IMG/VR virus record: IMGVR_UViG_3300009604_000016
Location: 1 to 45,891 of that record
Reading direction: 5' to 3' (one strand)
Length of the DNA: 45,891 bases
From: a virus
In this document: piece by piece, positions 1 to 9,515 of the stretch
Layout: every line of letters starts with the position of its first letter
Numbering within the stretch: position 1 is the first letter of the stretch
The notes under the pieces: model-generated
Told to the model about the DNA's origin: nothing
The model's input: only the letters and a program-made list of their open reading frames with translations
Databases searched by the model: none
Position numbers and translations under genes: made by a program

Positions 1-2528
1 AGATTACTCGATGAAACGCCTGTAGGTAGTATCTGCTCAGGATTGAGATACATCTCTTGGATTTCAGATTCGGTTAAGGCAGAATTGAATATTTTTATGT
101 TTGAGATTTTGCCAGCAAAGAATAATTGAGCAACATCATTTTGGTCTCTTGCCCCAATCCAAATTTCATCAGCAGAAGTATATTCAGACATTGTAACGCC
201 AGACATTGATGTAGTCTTAATAGCAGAACCATCTAAATAAGTAATCATATTTACTCCATCTGCTATAAAAACAATATGTTTCCATCCAGTTATCCCATCT
301 GAAAGAACAGCCGATGATGCACTTATCACAGAATTTGTATTTGCTTTAAATACAAACCTTATAGTTCCATTATATAAATCGCCCTGTACCCAATCTGACT
401 CATCTGCATTTCTCGCACCAAATAACACTCGATATTGGGCTTCTTGTCCATCGGTGGCATTAACCCACATTGATATTGAAAACGAATCTCTGAATGTAGA
501 TTGAAATGCTGAACCAGAATCAACATAATCATTAGTCCCATCAAAACTAACCGCAGTACCAGATTTGATAGTGCCATAGTTAATCGGGTCTACTACTCCG
601 TGTGGTGATGATGTGTAGCCTGTGGTGGTGGTTGCACCGTAGACCACTCCAATATTTCCACCACTTGTTACTTCTTTATAAGATATAGTATCGAATAACA
701 TTGTACCAGAAGTTGATGTGTTTTTAATTAGTTGAAGTTTCATTGAAGTTGTTAATGCTATTCCAAATACACTATACTGCACCCAAGAACTGCTTGATGT
801 TCCAGTTGTTACGCCTGTTACTGTTGAGCCATCAAGAAGTTGAAGTTTAAATTCTTCATTACCAGAAGTTCCACTTTTAACATAGCCAGTTATTCTATAT
901 ATTTTTCCAGCAGTTACAGTAACTGTTTGATGTGCCTTTTGATTGTCGCTACCAGTTCTTGTAACTTCTAAACAATTTCCAGATTGACCAGATGAAACGC
1001 TGTCAAGCGTAGCATTAGATACACTCCAACCAGAAGTATCAGAATCAAAACCACCATTACTAATTAATTCACTACCGAATGAATAAGATGAATTAACTTG
1101 GTCTAAAATTAAATTATCGCTTTCTACTGCTTCACCCAAATCATACCAAGATACCAGATTGGTCTTTAAGCCACTTGACAATCCAGCATACTTCTCGGTG
1201 AACATTAATTCTTGGACTTGAGATTGGGTGAGTGCGGATGAGTGGATGGATACGTTGGCTAATTTGCCTTCGTACATACTTCCAGTACTATACTGCCCTA
1301 TTCTTGACTCAAGACCATTTAGGTCTAAATTAGCAGAACTATACGAACCAGCAACAGAATCACTTGTTTGAACAGAACCATCTAAATATAGTTTATTATT
1401 ACTCGCATCACCCCCATCAAAAATTATAGCCATGTGATGCCAAGTATTTGCATCTGTAAATACCCATTTATTTCTATAACTATTTGCATCAACATATAGT
1501 ATTATCTTGTTGCCTTCTATATCTATATCAATTTCACCACTTCCAGTATAAGCACCTATGCTAAATATCCCGTCATCACTATTTGTGTTTGCTGAATTAA
1601 ACCAACAGGAAAAAGTAAGTTGATTAGAATAATTATCACCCAATGCAGTACCCAGACCAGTGCCAAGACTGATATAATCATCAGTACCATCAAAACTGGT
1701 ACTCCCATCAGCCAACTGCACGGCTTGTTTCGGTTGGGCTACATCTAAAATTCTCGGTATCTGTGGGGCGTTGTCTCCATATACACTATTGGTAAGTGTA
1801 CTGCCACTATTCGTACCATCATTACTTCCGTGTGCATCATCGTAGTCTACATCAAGCCCCCACCAAGACACTAAATTGGTTTTATCTACACTACCCAAAT
1901 CGCTATACTGCTTATACATTATGCCTTGTACTTCAGAAGCGGATAAGGCACGACTCCAGATTCCTACGTTACAGATGGAGCCTGTAAACCATTGACTATT
2001 ACTTGGTTGTCCATTACCAATGATTAAATGTGAATCAGTAGAATTACAAGTTATACTTGAACTTGTATCTTCCAATGAGCCATTAACATATACTCTTATT
2101 TTATCACCATCATAAGTAAATGCTACATGATACCAAGTGTTTACAGCAAATACTGTGGTTCCTGTTGCATTTGTTCCATTTGCATCAAATCGAAGTTTGC
2201 AAGTATTAGCAGACTCCTCAAACAATTTAAACTGATTTGCTTTTGTTGCAGATGCTTCTCCCCAATCAAATATTACTGCATGGTCATCTACTGCTGTTGG
2301 ATATATCCAAGCACATCCAGACTTTGCAGAAGCACCAGTAATTCCTACGTTAGACCCAGATTCTACATAATCATTCGTACCATCAAACGAAGTTGAGCCT
2401 GTGGAGGCGTGGGAGATTGGGTTGTCTTGATGCTCCTTGAAGTTGAAAAACAACTTAAGGTTATCTCTCACATAAGTAACTATGTTAGCAAACGCACCCT
2501 TGGCAAGAGATATGCCTAATCCAAGCAT
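1..2528 (-). CDS. LamG-repeat tail fibre/adhesin-like protein, 3' end cut by window edge
   Basis: An open minus-strand frame starts at the ATG at 2528 and runs without a stop to base 1, giving about 842 residues with the C-terminus missing. Three concanavalin-like (LamG) modules are visible at about residues 46-215, 275-455 and 660-830. Each opens with a version of SFDGTxDYV and contains W(Y/H)HxAFxxDG-like and YLDGS-like strands. Between the second and third lies a CBM4/9-like module (about 490-610) beginning ELISNGGFDSDTSGW. LamG and CBM folds usually bind glycans, so a virion-surface role in host recognition is inferred from these folds and from its place after the head and adaptor genes. 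The gene starts 4 bases after the previous stop, with only a weak AGG upstream. The DNA of the modules is visibly repetitive, which could affect assembly. Confidence 0.8.
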   Translation of the reverse strand, partial: MLGLGISLAKGAFANIVTYVRDNLKLFFNFKEHQDNPISHASTGSTSFDGTNDYVESGSNVGITGASAKSGCAWIYPTAVDDHAVIFDWGEASATKANQFKLFEESANTCKLRFDANGTNATGTTVFAVNTWYHVAFTYDGDKIRVYVNGSLEDTSSSITCNSTDSHLIIGNGQPSNSQWFTGSICNVGIWSRALSASEVQGIMYKQYSDLGSVDKTNLVSWWGLDVDYDDAHGSNDGTNSGSTLTNSVYGDNAPQIPRILDVAQPKQAVQLADGSTSFDGTDDYISLGTGLGTALGDNYSNQLTFSCWFNSANTNSDDGIFSIGAYTGSGEIDIDIEGNKIILYVDANSYRNKWVFTDANTWHHMAIIFDGGDASNNKLYLDGSVQTSDSVAGSYSSANLDLNGLESRIGQYSTGSMYEGKLANVSIHSSALTQSQVQELMFTEKYAGLSSGLKTNLVSWYDLGEAVESDNLILDQVNSSYSFGSELISNGGFDSDTSGWSVSNATLDSVSSGQSGNCLEVTRTGSDNQKAHQTVTVTAGKIYRITGYVKSGTSGNEEFKLQLLDGSTVTGVTTGTSSSSWVQYSVFGIALTTSMKLQLIKNTSTSGTMLFDTISYKEVTSGGNIGVVYGATTTTGYTSSPHGVVDPINYGTIKSGTAVSFDGTNDYVDSGSAFQSTFRDSFSISMWVNATDGQEAQYRVLFGARNADESDWVQGDLYNGTIRFVFKANTNSVISASSAVLSDGITGWKHIVFIADGVNMITYLDGSAIKTTSMSGVTMSEYTSADEIWIGARDQNDVAQLFFAGKISNIKIFNSALTESEIQEMYLNPEQILPTGVSSSN

Positions 2529-2532
2529 GAAT

Positions 2533-2835
2533 CTAACCTAAGTAAATAATACAAAGACCAGCGTTCACAGTTACAGCACTCCAACTGCCGTATATTGTGA
2601 CTCCCGCTGGAAATACGTCTGTATTAACAATAGAGTTTCCATGCGTGGATGTTCCTGTGCCTGTTATAGTGGCATTGGATTGAGTGAGTGTGGTAAAGGT
2701 AGTATCTTCAAGCATTGTAATCGCTACTACTGTACCAAGACTTGCACCGGATTCACCATTATCTAAAACGGCTGAACCTACTTGTCCAAGTCCTACATTA
2801 CCTGATTCTACTACTGAATATGATTGCATTCCCAT
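2533..2835 (-). CDS. small beta-rich structural protein, function unknown
   Basis: A 100-residue protein rich in Gly, Thr, Ser and Val with no charged clusters, the composition expected of a virion beta protein. A GGAGGAAAC-type ribosome site lies 5-10 bases before the chosen ATG. It sits between adaptor-type genes and the LamG fibre gene in the same orientation. No catalytic motif is visible. A decoration or tail-accessory role is inferred only from composition and position. Confidence 0.65.
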   Translation of the reverse strand: MGMQSYSVVESGNVGLGQVGSAVLDNGESGASLGTVVAITMLEDTTFTTLTQSNATITGTGTSTHGNSIVNTDVFPAGVTIYGSWSAVTVNAGLCIIYLG

Positions 2836-2890
2836 CTTGTTTCCTCCAGTTATGCCTTACCGAGCTTGGGTATTCTCATGGGCATATTGA

Positions 2891-3550
2891 TTAATTTGTT
2901 CCTATAAAAGCTTTTAGACTACTTGCGTACTTCCCTTCTAATAAAGTTATTTGTGCCTGAATAGCCTGTATCTCAAGCATTTCAGCTTGTGCTAATTCAG
3001 AATCTTCATCTGTTTGTATATATACCTTTAATTTTTCATTTTTTAATGCCAATAATTGTTGCAAACATCTCGCTGCTGCACCTGTAACTAAAATATGTAT
3101 AGCTTCTTGTGGAAAGTTCACTATGGCAGTTGAACTATGGGCAATCGCAGTGCTTCCATCAGAAGTAGGGACTAGGGGAACATAAACCACATTACCGGTA
3201 GCTTCACTACCATCTACAACAACATAGACCTTACTGCTTGAATAATAGTAAATAGGATTTCTTGCGGTAGCGTAATGAATTGACCCTGAATCCTTTGCGC
3301 TTGCAACGCTACTGCTCTGTATTGGTCTTGCCTGTCTATTACTCTTATGTATCTCCAAGACCCGTTTATCCAATACAGTCAATCCATCAGTCGTAATATC
3401 AGCTTCTTTCGAAAGCGGTATTAATTTCATGGAAGGAGTTGCTTTGACTATTTCTGCTCCTACATCTTGAATAGCCGTAGTGATGAACGTAGTATCGTCA
3501 AATGCGGTTGTTCCAATCATATCTTCTATTTGTACTTGAAAGGTTTGCAT
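2891..3550 (-). CDS. putative structural/adaptor protein
   Basis: A 219-residue protein, not recognised. The N-terminal third is mixed; the C-terminal third (about residues 150-215) is a long predicted helix with heptad-like spacing (ALKNEKLKVYIQ, then EMLEIQAIQAQITLLEGKY). The start ATG overlaps the stop of the upstream gene by one base, so translation is probably coupled. Its place after the connector-type genes suggests a neck or tail-attachment component. Confidence 0.65.
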   Translation of the reverse strand: MQTFQVQIEDMIGTTAFDDTTFITTAIQDVGAEIVKATPSMKLIPLSKEADITTDGLTVLDKRVLEIHKSNRQARPIQSSSVASAKDSGSIHYATARNPIYYYSSSKVYVVVDGSEATGNVVYVPLVPTSDGSTAIAHSSTAIVNFPQEAIHILVTGAAARCLQQLLALKNEKLKVYIQTDEDSELAQAEMLEIQAIQAQITLLEGKYASSLKAFIGTN

Positions 3551-3855
3551 CAGCTTATAGTTACCTCAGTAAATGCTGTAGAGCCAATTGCGTTATATGA
3601 TGTTTCATGCACTAGAGTGTCATTTAGTATTGTTCCTGTACCCGTCCAAGAAGATGCTGCACCAGAAAGTCTATTTGTCCCCGTATCGTTTGCTGTGTAT
3701 GTTAATTTTTGTAACTGGGACAATGAATCAAGAAAAACAATAGTGCCTGTACTTGGAAAATCCGCAGTGCTATCCAAGGTTATAATGTTAGACCCATTAG
3801 CTAAAGTCCCATTCGCATTGCTCGATGCACCATTGCTATTATTTATTTCAATCAT
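3550..3855 (-). CDS. small beta-module virion protein, related to a segment of the 1179-residue tail protein
   Basis: A 101-residue protein that is essentially one Gly/Ser/Thr-rich beta module. It resembles a segment near residues 60-130 of the large tail protein at 40293-43832: both contain GSxxITLD, then FxDSLxxxQxxTYT, TxRLxG, and GTxLNDxxVxET in the same order. This points to a duplicated or swapped structural module, perhaps a surface or attachment domain. It overlaps both neighbours by one base at its ends. No enzyme motif is present. Confidence 0.7.
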   Translation of the reverse strand: MIEINNSNGASSNANGTLANGSNIITLDSTADFPSTGTIVFLDSLSQLQKLTYTANDTGTNRLSGAASSWTGTGTILNDTLVHETSYNAIGSTAFTEVTIS

Positions 3856-4250
3856 TAATAGTCGGTCCCCTGAATATAGTAAGCCGTACCATCCCGACCC
3901 TTATTAGCGTACTTCTTACCTTCCCTGACATCTTCGTTGAATAAACTTCTGAAGTATCCAGCTTGCCTTATTAATTCAGGCTTTAGTTCATAACCTTTAG
4001 CTATGGCATAATTAGCCAATGCTTCATGGAACTCAGCGGGAATGTTGGGGGATTCTGTCATATCCGTACCAGTTCCAGATGCTACAAAATCAGCATCAAG
4101 TTTAACGGCATGGACATTGACTGTTTTTACTTCAGATACGGAAACAAGACTAGTTGTGCTATCTGTTGCTGAGTTTTTAACAATAGCAATAGCATCCCGT
4201 TCTATCCACCAAGCGTGCTTTAAGGCACTTGTTCTAGCGTCATCAGCCAT
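3855..4250 (-). CDS. putative head-tail adaptor protein
   Basis: A 131-residue protein. The C-terminal half is helical (IPAEFHEALANYAIAKGYE and following) and ends in a basic/aromatic tail. It lies directly after a helical connector-like gene in the usual position for neck proteins downstream of the capsid gene. One-base overlaps with both neighbours indicate translational coupling. The assignment rests on size and gene order, not on a recognised family. Confidence 0.6.
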   Translation of the reverse strand: MADDARTSALKHAWWIERDAIAIVKNSATDSTTSLVSVSEVKTVNVHAVKLDADFVASGTGTDMTESPNIPAEFHEALANYAIAKGYELKPELIRQAGYFRSLFNEDVREGKKYANKGRDGTAYYIQGTDY

Positions 4251-4516
4251 TATACATCCGTATCTATTTTTTCAGGAGGATTGCTTAATCTCGGTATTTC
4301 GTAATTATCGTAATCCACCCGAGTAACTTCTAATATATCGCTATCCAAGTTGTAGTATCTTTTATCAACAACTGTAGGAAACGTATATAGAGTTTTTAAA
4401 ATTCTTGTTTTTCTACAGAACTCGTCCAATGCACGATTCAGATATAAACGGATCTGAGTCTCGCCCATTTCGGGGTGATGTTGTTGAACCAGTTCTATTA
4501 TTTGTGTTTGTGTCAT
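4250..4516 (-). CDS. putative head-tail connector protein
   Basis: An 88-residue mainly helical protein with the segment MGETQIRLYLNRALDEFCRK at about residues 17-36, typical of short podovirus connector or head-completion proteins in which a helical hairpin docks under the portal. It is the first gene after the capsid/decoration pair, separated from it by a stable hairpin (4532-4553). The precise homologue (P22 gp4-type or T7 gp11-type) cannot be decided by eye. Confidence 0.6.
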   Translation of the reverse strand: MTQTQIIELVQQHHPEMGETQIRLYLNRALDEFCRKTRILKTLYTFPTVVDKRYYNLDSDILEVTRVDYDNYEIPRLSNPPEKIDTDV

Positions 4517-4531
4517 AATTCTTTACAACTC

Positions 4532-4553
4532 TGGGGGAGCCGAAACTCCCCCA
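4532..4553 (-). terminator. hairpin after the decoration gene
   Basis: A perfect 8-bp stem TGGGGGAG/CTCCCCCA with a 6-base loop lies between the decoration-like gene and the next cistron. On the minus strand no U-run follows, so it is more likely a partial terminator or an mRNA 3'-end stabiliser than a full stop. On the plus strand it is followed by a T-rich stretch and could terminate antisense transcription. Confidence 0.6.
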
Positions 4554-4565
4554 TTGTTATTTGTT

Positions 4566-4982
4566 TTAACCAAATGCTATTCCGTTGGTTGTTACCTTAG
4601 ATGAACTTCCAACAACATACCAATTTGTACCATTCGATACTAATTTCACCATATCTCCCGCAATGGTTGCGGAACCGAATTGGATAAAATCATCAGTACC
4701 TGCTGAATTGTCACCTGCGCCAGTTTGAGCATGAATATTTCCAACAAAGTTATTTGAATCTGCTGATAAAACTTTACATACAGCAGTATCGTATGCACTT
4801 TTTTGGATAATTGTAAACTCTAACCCAACGTTTGAAGCTGCCGGTAATGTGACCACTAAAGCACCCGCACTTGATGGTGGAGTAAATAGTATTGTCTTTC
4901 CAGAATCGGCCTCTTGTAAAGTAGCACTTGCAGTGAGGTTTTTGATTCCCCCACTTGTTCCGCCTAAATAAGGTCTAGCCAT
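4566..4982 (-). CDS. putative head decoration/stabilisation protein
   Basis: A 138-residue beta-rich protein beginning MARPYLGGTSGG, immediately downstream of the major capsid gene, with a strong AGGAGG ribosome site 7 bases before its ATG. Ordered hydrophobic strands such as ALVVTLPAASNVGLEFTII suggest a compact beta fold. Size, position and strong translation signal fit a capsid decoration protein made in high copy. No specific family is claimed. Confidence 0.6.
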   Translation of the reverse strand: MARPYLGGTSGGIKNLTASATLQEADSGKTILFTPPSSAGALVVTLPAASNVGLEFTIIQKSAYDTAVCKVLSADSNNFVGNIHAQTGAGDNSAGTDDFIQFGSATIAGDMVKLVSNGTNWYVVGSSSKVTTNGIAFG

Positions 4983-4994
4983 AATTAACCTCCT

Positions 4995-6296
4995 TTATGA
5001 AATTTCAAAGAGTTTATGACTTTCAATCAGCGTTACTCCAATACCTTCATCAGACATATACTGATCCTTGACACCATCGTAAGCATCATCTGTTAAGATG
5101 TTAGCTTGGAACTTTGGCGCCCTGTATTGAGCATGGAACAGATTCTCATCCGATACAATAAGCATAGTCTTATTATATGCCTGACGTAGAGCCGGAGTTG
5201 GAATCAACTGCAACGCACCGTGAGGTGTCTCAAGAACTCTGTAGTTAAAACCAAGAGAGTCACGTTTCATGTCGCCAAGGTTTACTGTCCAACCAGAGTT
5301 ACCTGCCATACCTGAAGAACCAGCCATCTTAGACCAGTAACTCAAAGCACCTGCACCACAGAAAGCACGTTTCACACCCGCTTCGGGAACATACTGGAAT
5401 ACCTTTTCCATATCGTCCACGAAATCACTATATGAATATGATGCTTCTGTTATGGTGAAACGACTTTGATCTGCACCAGATGCAGCACCGTGTTTTTCAA
5501 TTGCTGGGATAATACCCATTGTTGTACGCACTTGATTGCTATTCGCATCTGTTAGATCATCGTCAGAAAAGGCACCGCTTGTATGGATCGGTGAACGACC
5601 AAATAAGAATGCACGTTCTTTCTGAATCTTATGTTCCTGTGATTTCTGGTCACGAAGCCTAGCCAATTCAGATGATTCACCACGTAAAGCAGCCGCAAGG
5701 AGTGTCCCTGTGATCTGCAATGGTGTTTTGAATATCTGACACTGGTTATAAACTACTGCCAGTTCATCTGACCATGCAGTCCCGGCTACGGTACCTTCAC
5801 CGTATGCGTTACCAACAATAACCAAATAGTCACCAGATTGAGTAGTCCAACTTGCTTCACCTGCGTTTTTAACCACCCAAGCATTAGCACTGGTACTTGT
5901 CACAATTCCAACACCACGTTTTGTTGAACCTGGGACTATACCATCCCACACTTCAAACATTAGCCCAATATGGCTAGCATATGAAGTATTTCCACCTTCA
6001 CCTTCAAGACCAACAATAGAACTAGCAGTTAGATTTAGCGTGTCTGCTGCATTATCTGCGGCTACTGCCTGAGCAGATGAAGTTCGGACATACTGTGTTA
6101 CCCATGGATTACGATGTTCAAACATTTTAAACTGCGGATCAGCCATACCTGAAATAGTATTTTGATTGGCAATCACAGTTGTAAAAGGCGAAACGTCAGT
6201 CCATAGCTCCTTAACTACGTTTGGACGAATGTAAAAATCTCGTCTATCCGTATATAGAACCCCACTTGAAGTGAGGACTTTGGCATTACTTGCCAT
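4995..6296 (-). CDS. major capsid protein
   Basis: A 433-residue protein in the canonical place after portal and scaffold, with a strong AGGAGGGT ribosome site. The N-terminal region (RRDFYIRPNVVKELWTDVSP, then NQNTISGMADPQFKMFEHR) and the central segment with ERAFLFGRSP resemble HK97-fold capsid proteins of the SU10-like (DUF5309-type) group, though the exact family needs a profile search. It assembles the icosahedral shell around the scaffold encoded just upstream. Hairpins bracket this gene and its decoration partner (6313-6334 and 4532-4553), which may help their high expression. Confidence 0.85.
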   Translation of the reverse strand: MASNAKVLTSSGVLYTDRRDFYIRPNVVKELWTDVSPFTTVIANQNTISGMADPQFKMFEHRNPWVTQYVRTSSAQAVAADNAADTLNLTASSIVGLEGEGGNTSYASHIGLMFEVWDGIVPGSTKRGVGIVTSTSANAWVVKNAGEASWTTQSGDYLVIVGNAYGEGTVAGTAWSDELAVVYNQCQIFKTPLQITGTLLAAALRGESSELARLRDQKSQEHKIQKERAFLFGRSPIHTSGAFSDDDLTDANSNQVRTTMGIIPAIEKHGAASGADQSRFTITEASYSYSDFVDDMEKVFQYVPEAGVKRAFCGAGALSYWSKMAGSSGMAGNSGWTVNLGDMKRDSLGFNYRVLETPHGALQLIPTPALRQAYNKTMLIVSDENLFHAQYRAPKFQANILTDDAYDGVKDQYMSDEGIGVTLIESHKLFEIS

Positions 6297-6312
6297 TTTT
6301 TATTACCCTCCT

Positions 6313-6334
6313 AGATACCTTTATGAAGGTATCT
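6313..6334 (-). promoter_or_regulatory. hairpin in the leader of the capsid gene
   Basis: A perfect 9-bp stem AGATACCTT/AAGGTATCT with a 4-base loop lies between the scaffold stop and the capsid ribosome site. It lacks a U-run and sits just upstream of AGGAGGG, so an mRNA processing or stability element for the capsid message is more likely than a terminator. Confidence 0.55.
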
Positions 6335-6339
6335 TTTAG

Positions 6340-7251
6340 TTAAACCGTTCTTTTATTTTGCATCAAGCCAAGATTGAAATTATCCTCTTCAGTATACTGG
6401 GGTTGATTTTCACCGCCTCCGACACTTGCCGGTGGTGGCATATTCACCCTATTCTGACGATTCTTCATCATCGTAGCTTTCTGCCTCGTTTCCACTTCAG
6501 CCGTACTTGGAGCATTCCTGATTCTATCTAAGGCAACAAGGTTTTCTAGGGATATACTATCGGGTGATGAGTAATACTGAATGAACTCATTTGCTCTTTC
6601 AGGTGTATACCCATATCCTTCCTGTAGATTCCGCTGCATGGCTTGTTGTTGTTGTTGAGCCATTGCTTCCTGTTGTTGTTTCTGTTGCAGTGCATACTGC
6701 CTATCCGCTTGTGCTAAACGATGTGTTTCCATGTCTTCTTGGTACGAAACCAAGTCCTCACGATAACCGTCTAAAGCATCACGGTATTTGAAACTAGATG
6801 ATTCGGGGTCCATGTAGGCTTCCGATGGATCATAGTTACTTGGCTTACTAGGACGTTCTGGTTTCTTTGGTGATCCTTGAGGTTCGGTTTTACCGGAAAC
6901 CCCTTGGGTATCACCAGAGAGTGATTTTGCAACATTGTCAAGAATCCAAGGGTTCTCTTCGATATGCTTTGCGATAGGCGCCACATTCTCTAAACTCTTA
7001 AGCTTCTCTTCCATTCTGTTGTACTCACTCGCCTTTTGGTCATACTTACTTTGCCAATATTCATAGCGTTCTTCCTGTGGTTCTTCCACAGCTTCTGCTA
7101 CAGGTTGCGCTTGTTCCGCACCTTCATCAGCCAAAAACATTCCGCTTTCTGGATTGAAAGAGGGGTCAAATGGCTCTAATACGTCAGTCTGTTCAACTGC
7201 ACCATCGTTTGTAGTTTCCTCAGCAACGATATTCTGTACTTGTTCTTCCAT
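6340..7251 (-). CDS. scaffolding protein
   Basis: A 303-residue, strongly charged, low-complexity protein. The N-terminus is acidic (about residues 1-60), the middle is predicted coiled coil (about 60-110), and residues about 190-210 are a Gln-rich helical stretch. It ends near PPPASVGGGENQPQ and a short basic tail. Position between portal and capsid genes, acidity and helical character fit the internal scaffold that directs procapsid assembly. Homologues diverge quickly, so the call rests on context and composition. Confidence 0.75.
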   Translation of the reverse strand: MEEQVQNIVAEETTNDGAVEQTDVLEPFDPSFNPESGMFLADEGAEQAQPVAEAVEEPQEERYEYWQSKYDQKASEYNRMEEKLKSLENVAPIAKHIEENPWILDNVAKSLSGDTQGVSGKTEPQGSPKKPERPSKPSNYDPSEAYMDPESSSFKYRDALDGYREDLVSYQEDMETHRLAQADRQYALQQKQQQEAMAQQQQQAMQRNLQEGYGYTPERANEFIQYYSSPDSISLENLVALDRIRNAPSTAEVETRQKATMMKNRQNRVNMPPPASVGGGENQPQYTEEDNFNLGLMQNKRTV

Positions 7252-7273
7252 GCTATTCTCCTATCCGATTTGT

Positions 7274-9448
7274 CTATCCGACAGCAACCGGTGTTTGGGT
7301 TTCAGCTTCCGTTTCCCGTTCCATACTCAGTTGATCTCCTAACCGAGCCTCAAACAATTCCACTGCTTTAGCGGTCTTGTCACTGGATCGTCCCAACTGA
7401 CGTTTAAATTTTTCTATCTCAACTCGTTTCTTATCATGGACGCTTTCACGTTCAGACGTTTGCAGATCGCCCTTGATACGTTTTAATTCTTCTTGCAACT
7501 GTTGTATCTGTTGTTGCTGTTGACCGATAATAGCCGTTCTTTCCAATACACCTTCTGTATCGGCAACTTCTGTTTGTTCCAGTATCTCAACTTGGTCAAT
7601 AATGCCAGCTTGATAGAGTTGCATATAATATTCAAATCTTGCCCAACGATTAGACGGCATCGTAGAACCGCTTACAACAATTAGGTCATAGCTACCAATT
7701 GTTACGTCATTTACTCTTCCTAGTATTTCACCAGTGAAATCATCGTATATAGGTCTATTCAGAGTAGCTTCGCTTGTTCTTCCGTCTGGTTTCATAAGGC
7801 GAATCACCTTTTCATCTGTATAAGTCTGTTGGATCAACTGAACCACACTACGAGCTACCTGATTCAGCATTTCATCTATGTCATCCAACTTTGATTTGAT
7901 ACGTCGTTGGGCGTATTCATCAACGGCAACAGTTCCCTTGTATGTCTGCGGAGCAGCACTAGGGTCACCCTGAGATAGTGGGTGTATGCCTAAAATGTGA
8001 TAGATACTTGATTTCGCATCTTCTTTATTCTTATATAATTCATTTGGCAGTGGAATCGGACCCGCTACAATAGGTTGTCCTAATTCAGGGTCATATTCGA
8101 TTACACCAGTTCCAGCTCTAGACCATTCTTCTTCTAATTGTTTTCTATCCATAGACCCACGTGGTATAAGTAGCTTTGTGTTTGTGGAACTGGATGCATG
8201 GGCTATAATGAGAGATGTTAGCTTATTGATATATTCCTGTATAGGCTTTACGAAGCGTACATCACTCATAGGGTAAGGATTTCTATTATGCCTATTCATT
8301 AGCGGAACAATTGGATAGTTATCTATATCCATAATTGATTGTTCTACCATTAAACCGCCAATAGACATTATTCGCTGAATCCTATCAACCATTACTTCAT
8401 TTAAGACGATAACGCCTTCTTCTATCATAGTCTCATTAGTTACAGGAGTAATGCGAGTTGTAGTACCCGGTATTGACCCCTCATGTTCTTCCCCTGGCAT
8501 AATTGTAGGTTGCCCAGTCGCAGGGTCAGGCATCATGTGATATACACCGCCTGTGGACTCATATATCTGTAATAACTCCATAACTGCTTTATCGTCAGTT
8601 ACGGGCTGTACACCTTGAGCAGTTTCCATAAATACTGCAGGTTCTTCAGCGAACTCATTAAATCCGTCTTCATTCATAATATTCTCTTCACCAGTAAGTG
8701 AATCAAGAATATGGAAGTATGGTAATTTTACTTTTTCATATCTATCTATTATTTCATAATGTCTGTTATTGCCATCATTGTCTTCAGTGGGGCCGACTTG
8801 CTGATCTTCTGATCCATCCCTAGATGTGGCGGGATACCTGTTATTACTTGAGCAAGTCATCATATCGTCTATTTTATCAACCACAGACGGAAATACAGTT
8901 TTAATCTGCTCTTCTGTAATTCGTTTAGCCACAATCATACAGGCAGAGTCCCTAGCGAAAGGGTCTTTGCTATTGGGGTCAAGATATAAATCAAGAGGGT
9001 CAATATTCTTAATCTTGATTTCACCTCTCCCAAAGTCCGCCATACCATCCACATAGGTTTGTAAGACTCCCATACCCTTTACATAGTAATCATCCACCAC
9101 TTGTTTCAACTCTACGTTTCCATTAGATATATCCCATATATAAGCCATTATATCTGAAAAGAGCCTACCGACCTTATTATCGGAGTCATCCCTGCCTGCT
9201 GATTGAAATTTTGGTTTATTTGCGGTCAGTAGTGATTTTGCCTGTTCTACTGCCGGATATATGATATTGTCCACAATGGGGACTTGAGACCGTTTGGCAA
9301 GTACGTTTTTATGTTCCGTCTTCCATTGCTGGTTATTACGGAACTCATCGTCTTCCATGGCTTGTGTTGCCCATGTTGCCCTACCTTCGTGGTAGTTATC
9401 TAATAGGCGTTCTGATTTGGCTACTTCTGGGTGTTTTTCGTGTGGCAT
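7274..9448 (-). CDS. portal protein
   Basis: A 724-residue protein, the length of P22-type portals, directly downstream of the large terminase. It contains portal-like segments: an N-terminal RLLDNYHEGRATWA helix, IVDNIIYPAVEQAKSLL, DYYVKGMGVLQTYVDG and DPLDLYLDPNSKDPFARD. The C-terminal about 120 residues are Gln/Glu-rich coiled coil, matching the P22-type barrel region. It forms the dodecameric DNA channel at the capsid vertex and docks the terminase and the tail. The P22-type length supports a short-tailed phage. Confidence 0.88.
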   Translation of the reverse strand: MPHEKHPEVAKSERLLDNYHEGRATWATQAMEDDEFRNNQQWKTEHKNVLAKRSQVPIVDNIIYPAVEQAKSLLTANKPKFQSAGRDDSDNKVGRLFSDIMAYIWDISNGNVELKQVVDDYYVKGMGVLQTYVDGMADFGRGEIKIKNIDPLDLYLDPNSKDPFARDSACMIVAKRITEEQIKTVFPSVVDKIDDMMTCSSNNRYPATSRDGSEDQQVGPTEDNDGNNRHYEIIDRYEKVKLPYFHILDSLTGEENIMNEDGFNEFAEEPAVFMETAQGVQPVTDDKAVMELLQIYESTGGVYHMMPDPATGQPTIMPGEEHEGSIPGTTTRITPVTNETMIEEGVIVLNEVMVDRIQRIMSIGGLMVEQSIMDIDNYPIVPLMNRHNRNPYPMSDVRFVKPIQEYINKLTSLIIAHASSSTNTKLLIPRGSMDRKQLEEEWSRAGTGVIEYDPELGQPIVAGPIPLPNELYKNKEDAKSSIYHILGIHPLSQGDPSAAPQTYKGTVAVDEYAQRRIKSKLDDIDEMLNQVARSVVQLIQQTYTDEKVIRLMKPDGRTSEATLNRPIYDDFTGEILGRVNDVTIGSYDLIVVSGSTMPSNRWARFEYYMQLYQAGIIDQVEILEQTEVADTEGVLERTAIIGQQQQQIQQLQEELKRIKGDLQTSERESVHDKKRVEIEKFKRQLGRSSDKTAKAVELFEARLGDQLSMERETEAETQTPVAVG

Positions 9449-9515
9449 TAAAATTTATGGAGTGAAACTGGGGGCGAGTTTATTAAAGAGAAATCCCGAT
9501 TCTCAACAGCATTTA

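Noticed and set aside
500-2400. CRISPR-like or tandem repeat array
   Set aside because: The repeats are diverged LamG modules hundreds of bases apart, translated in one frame.
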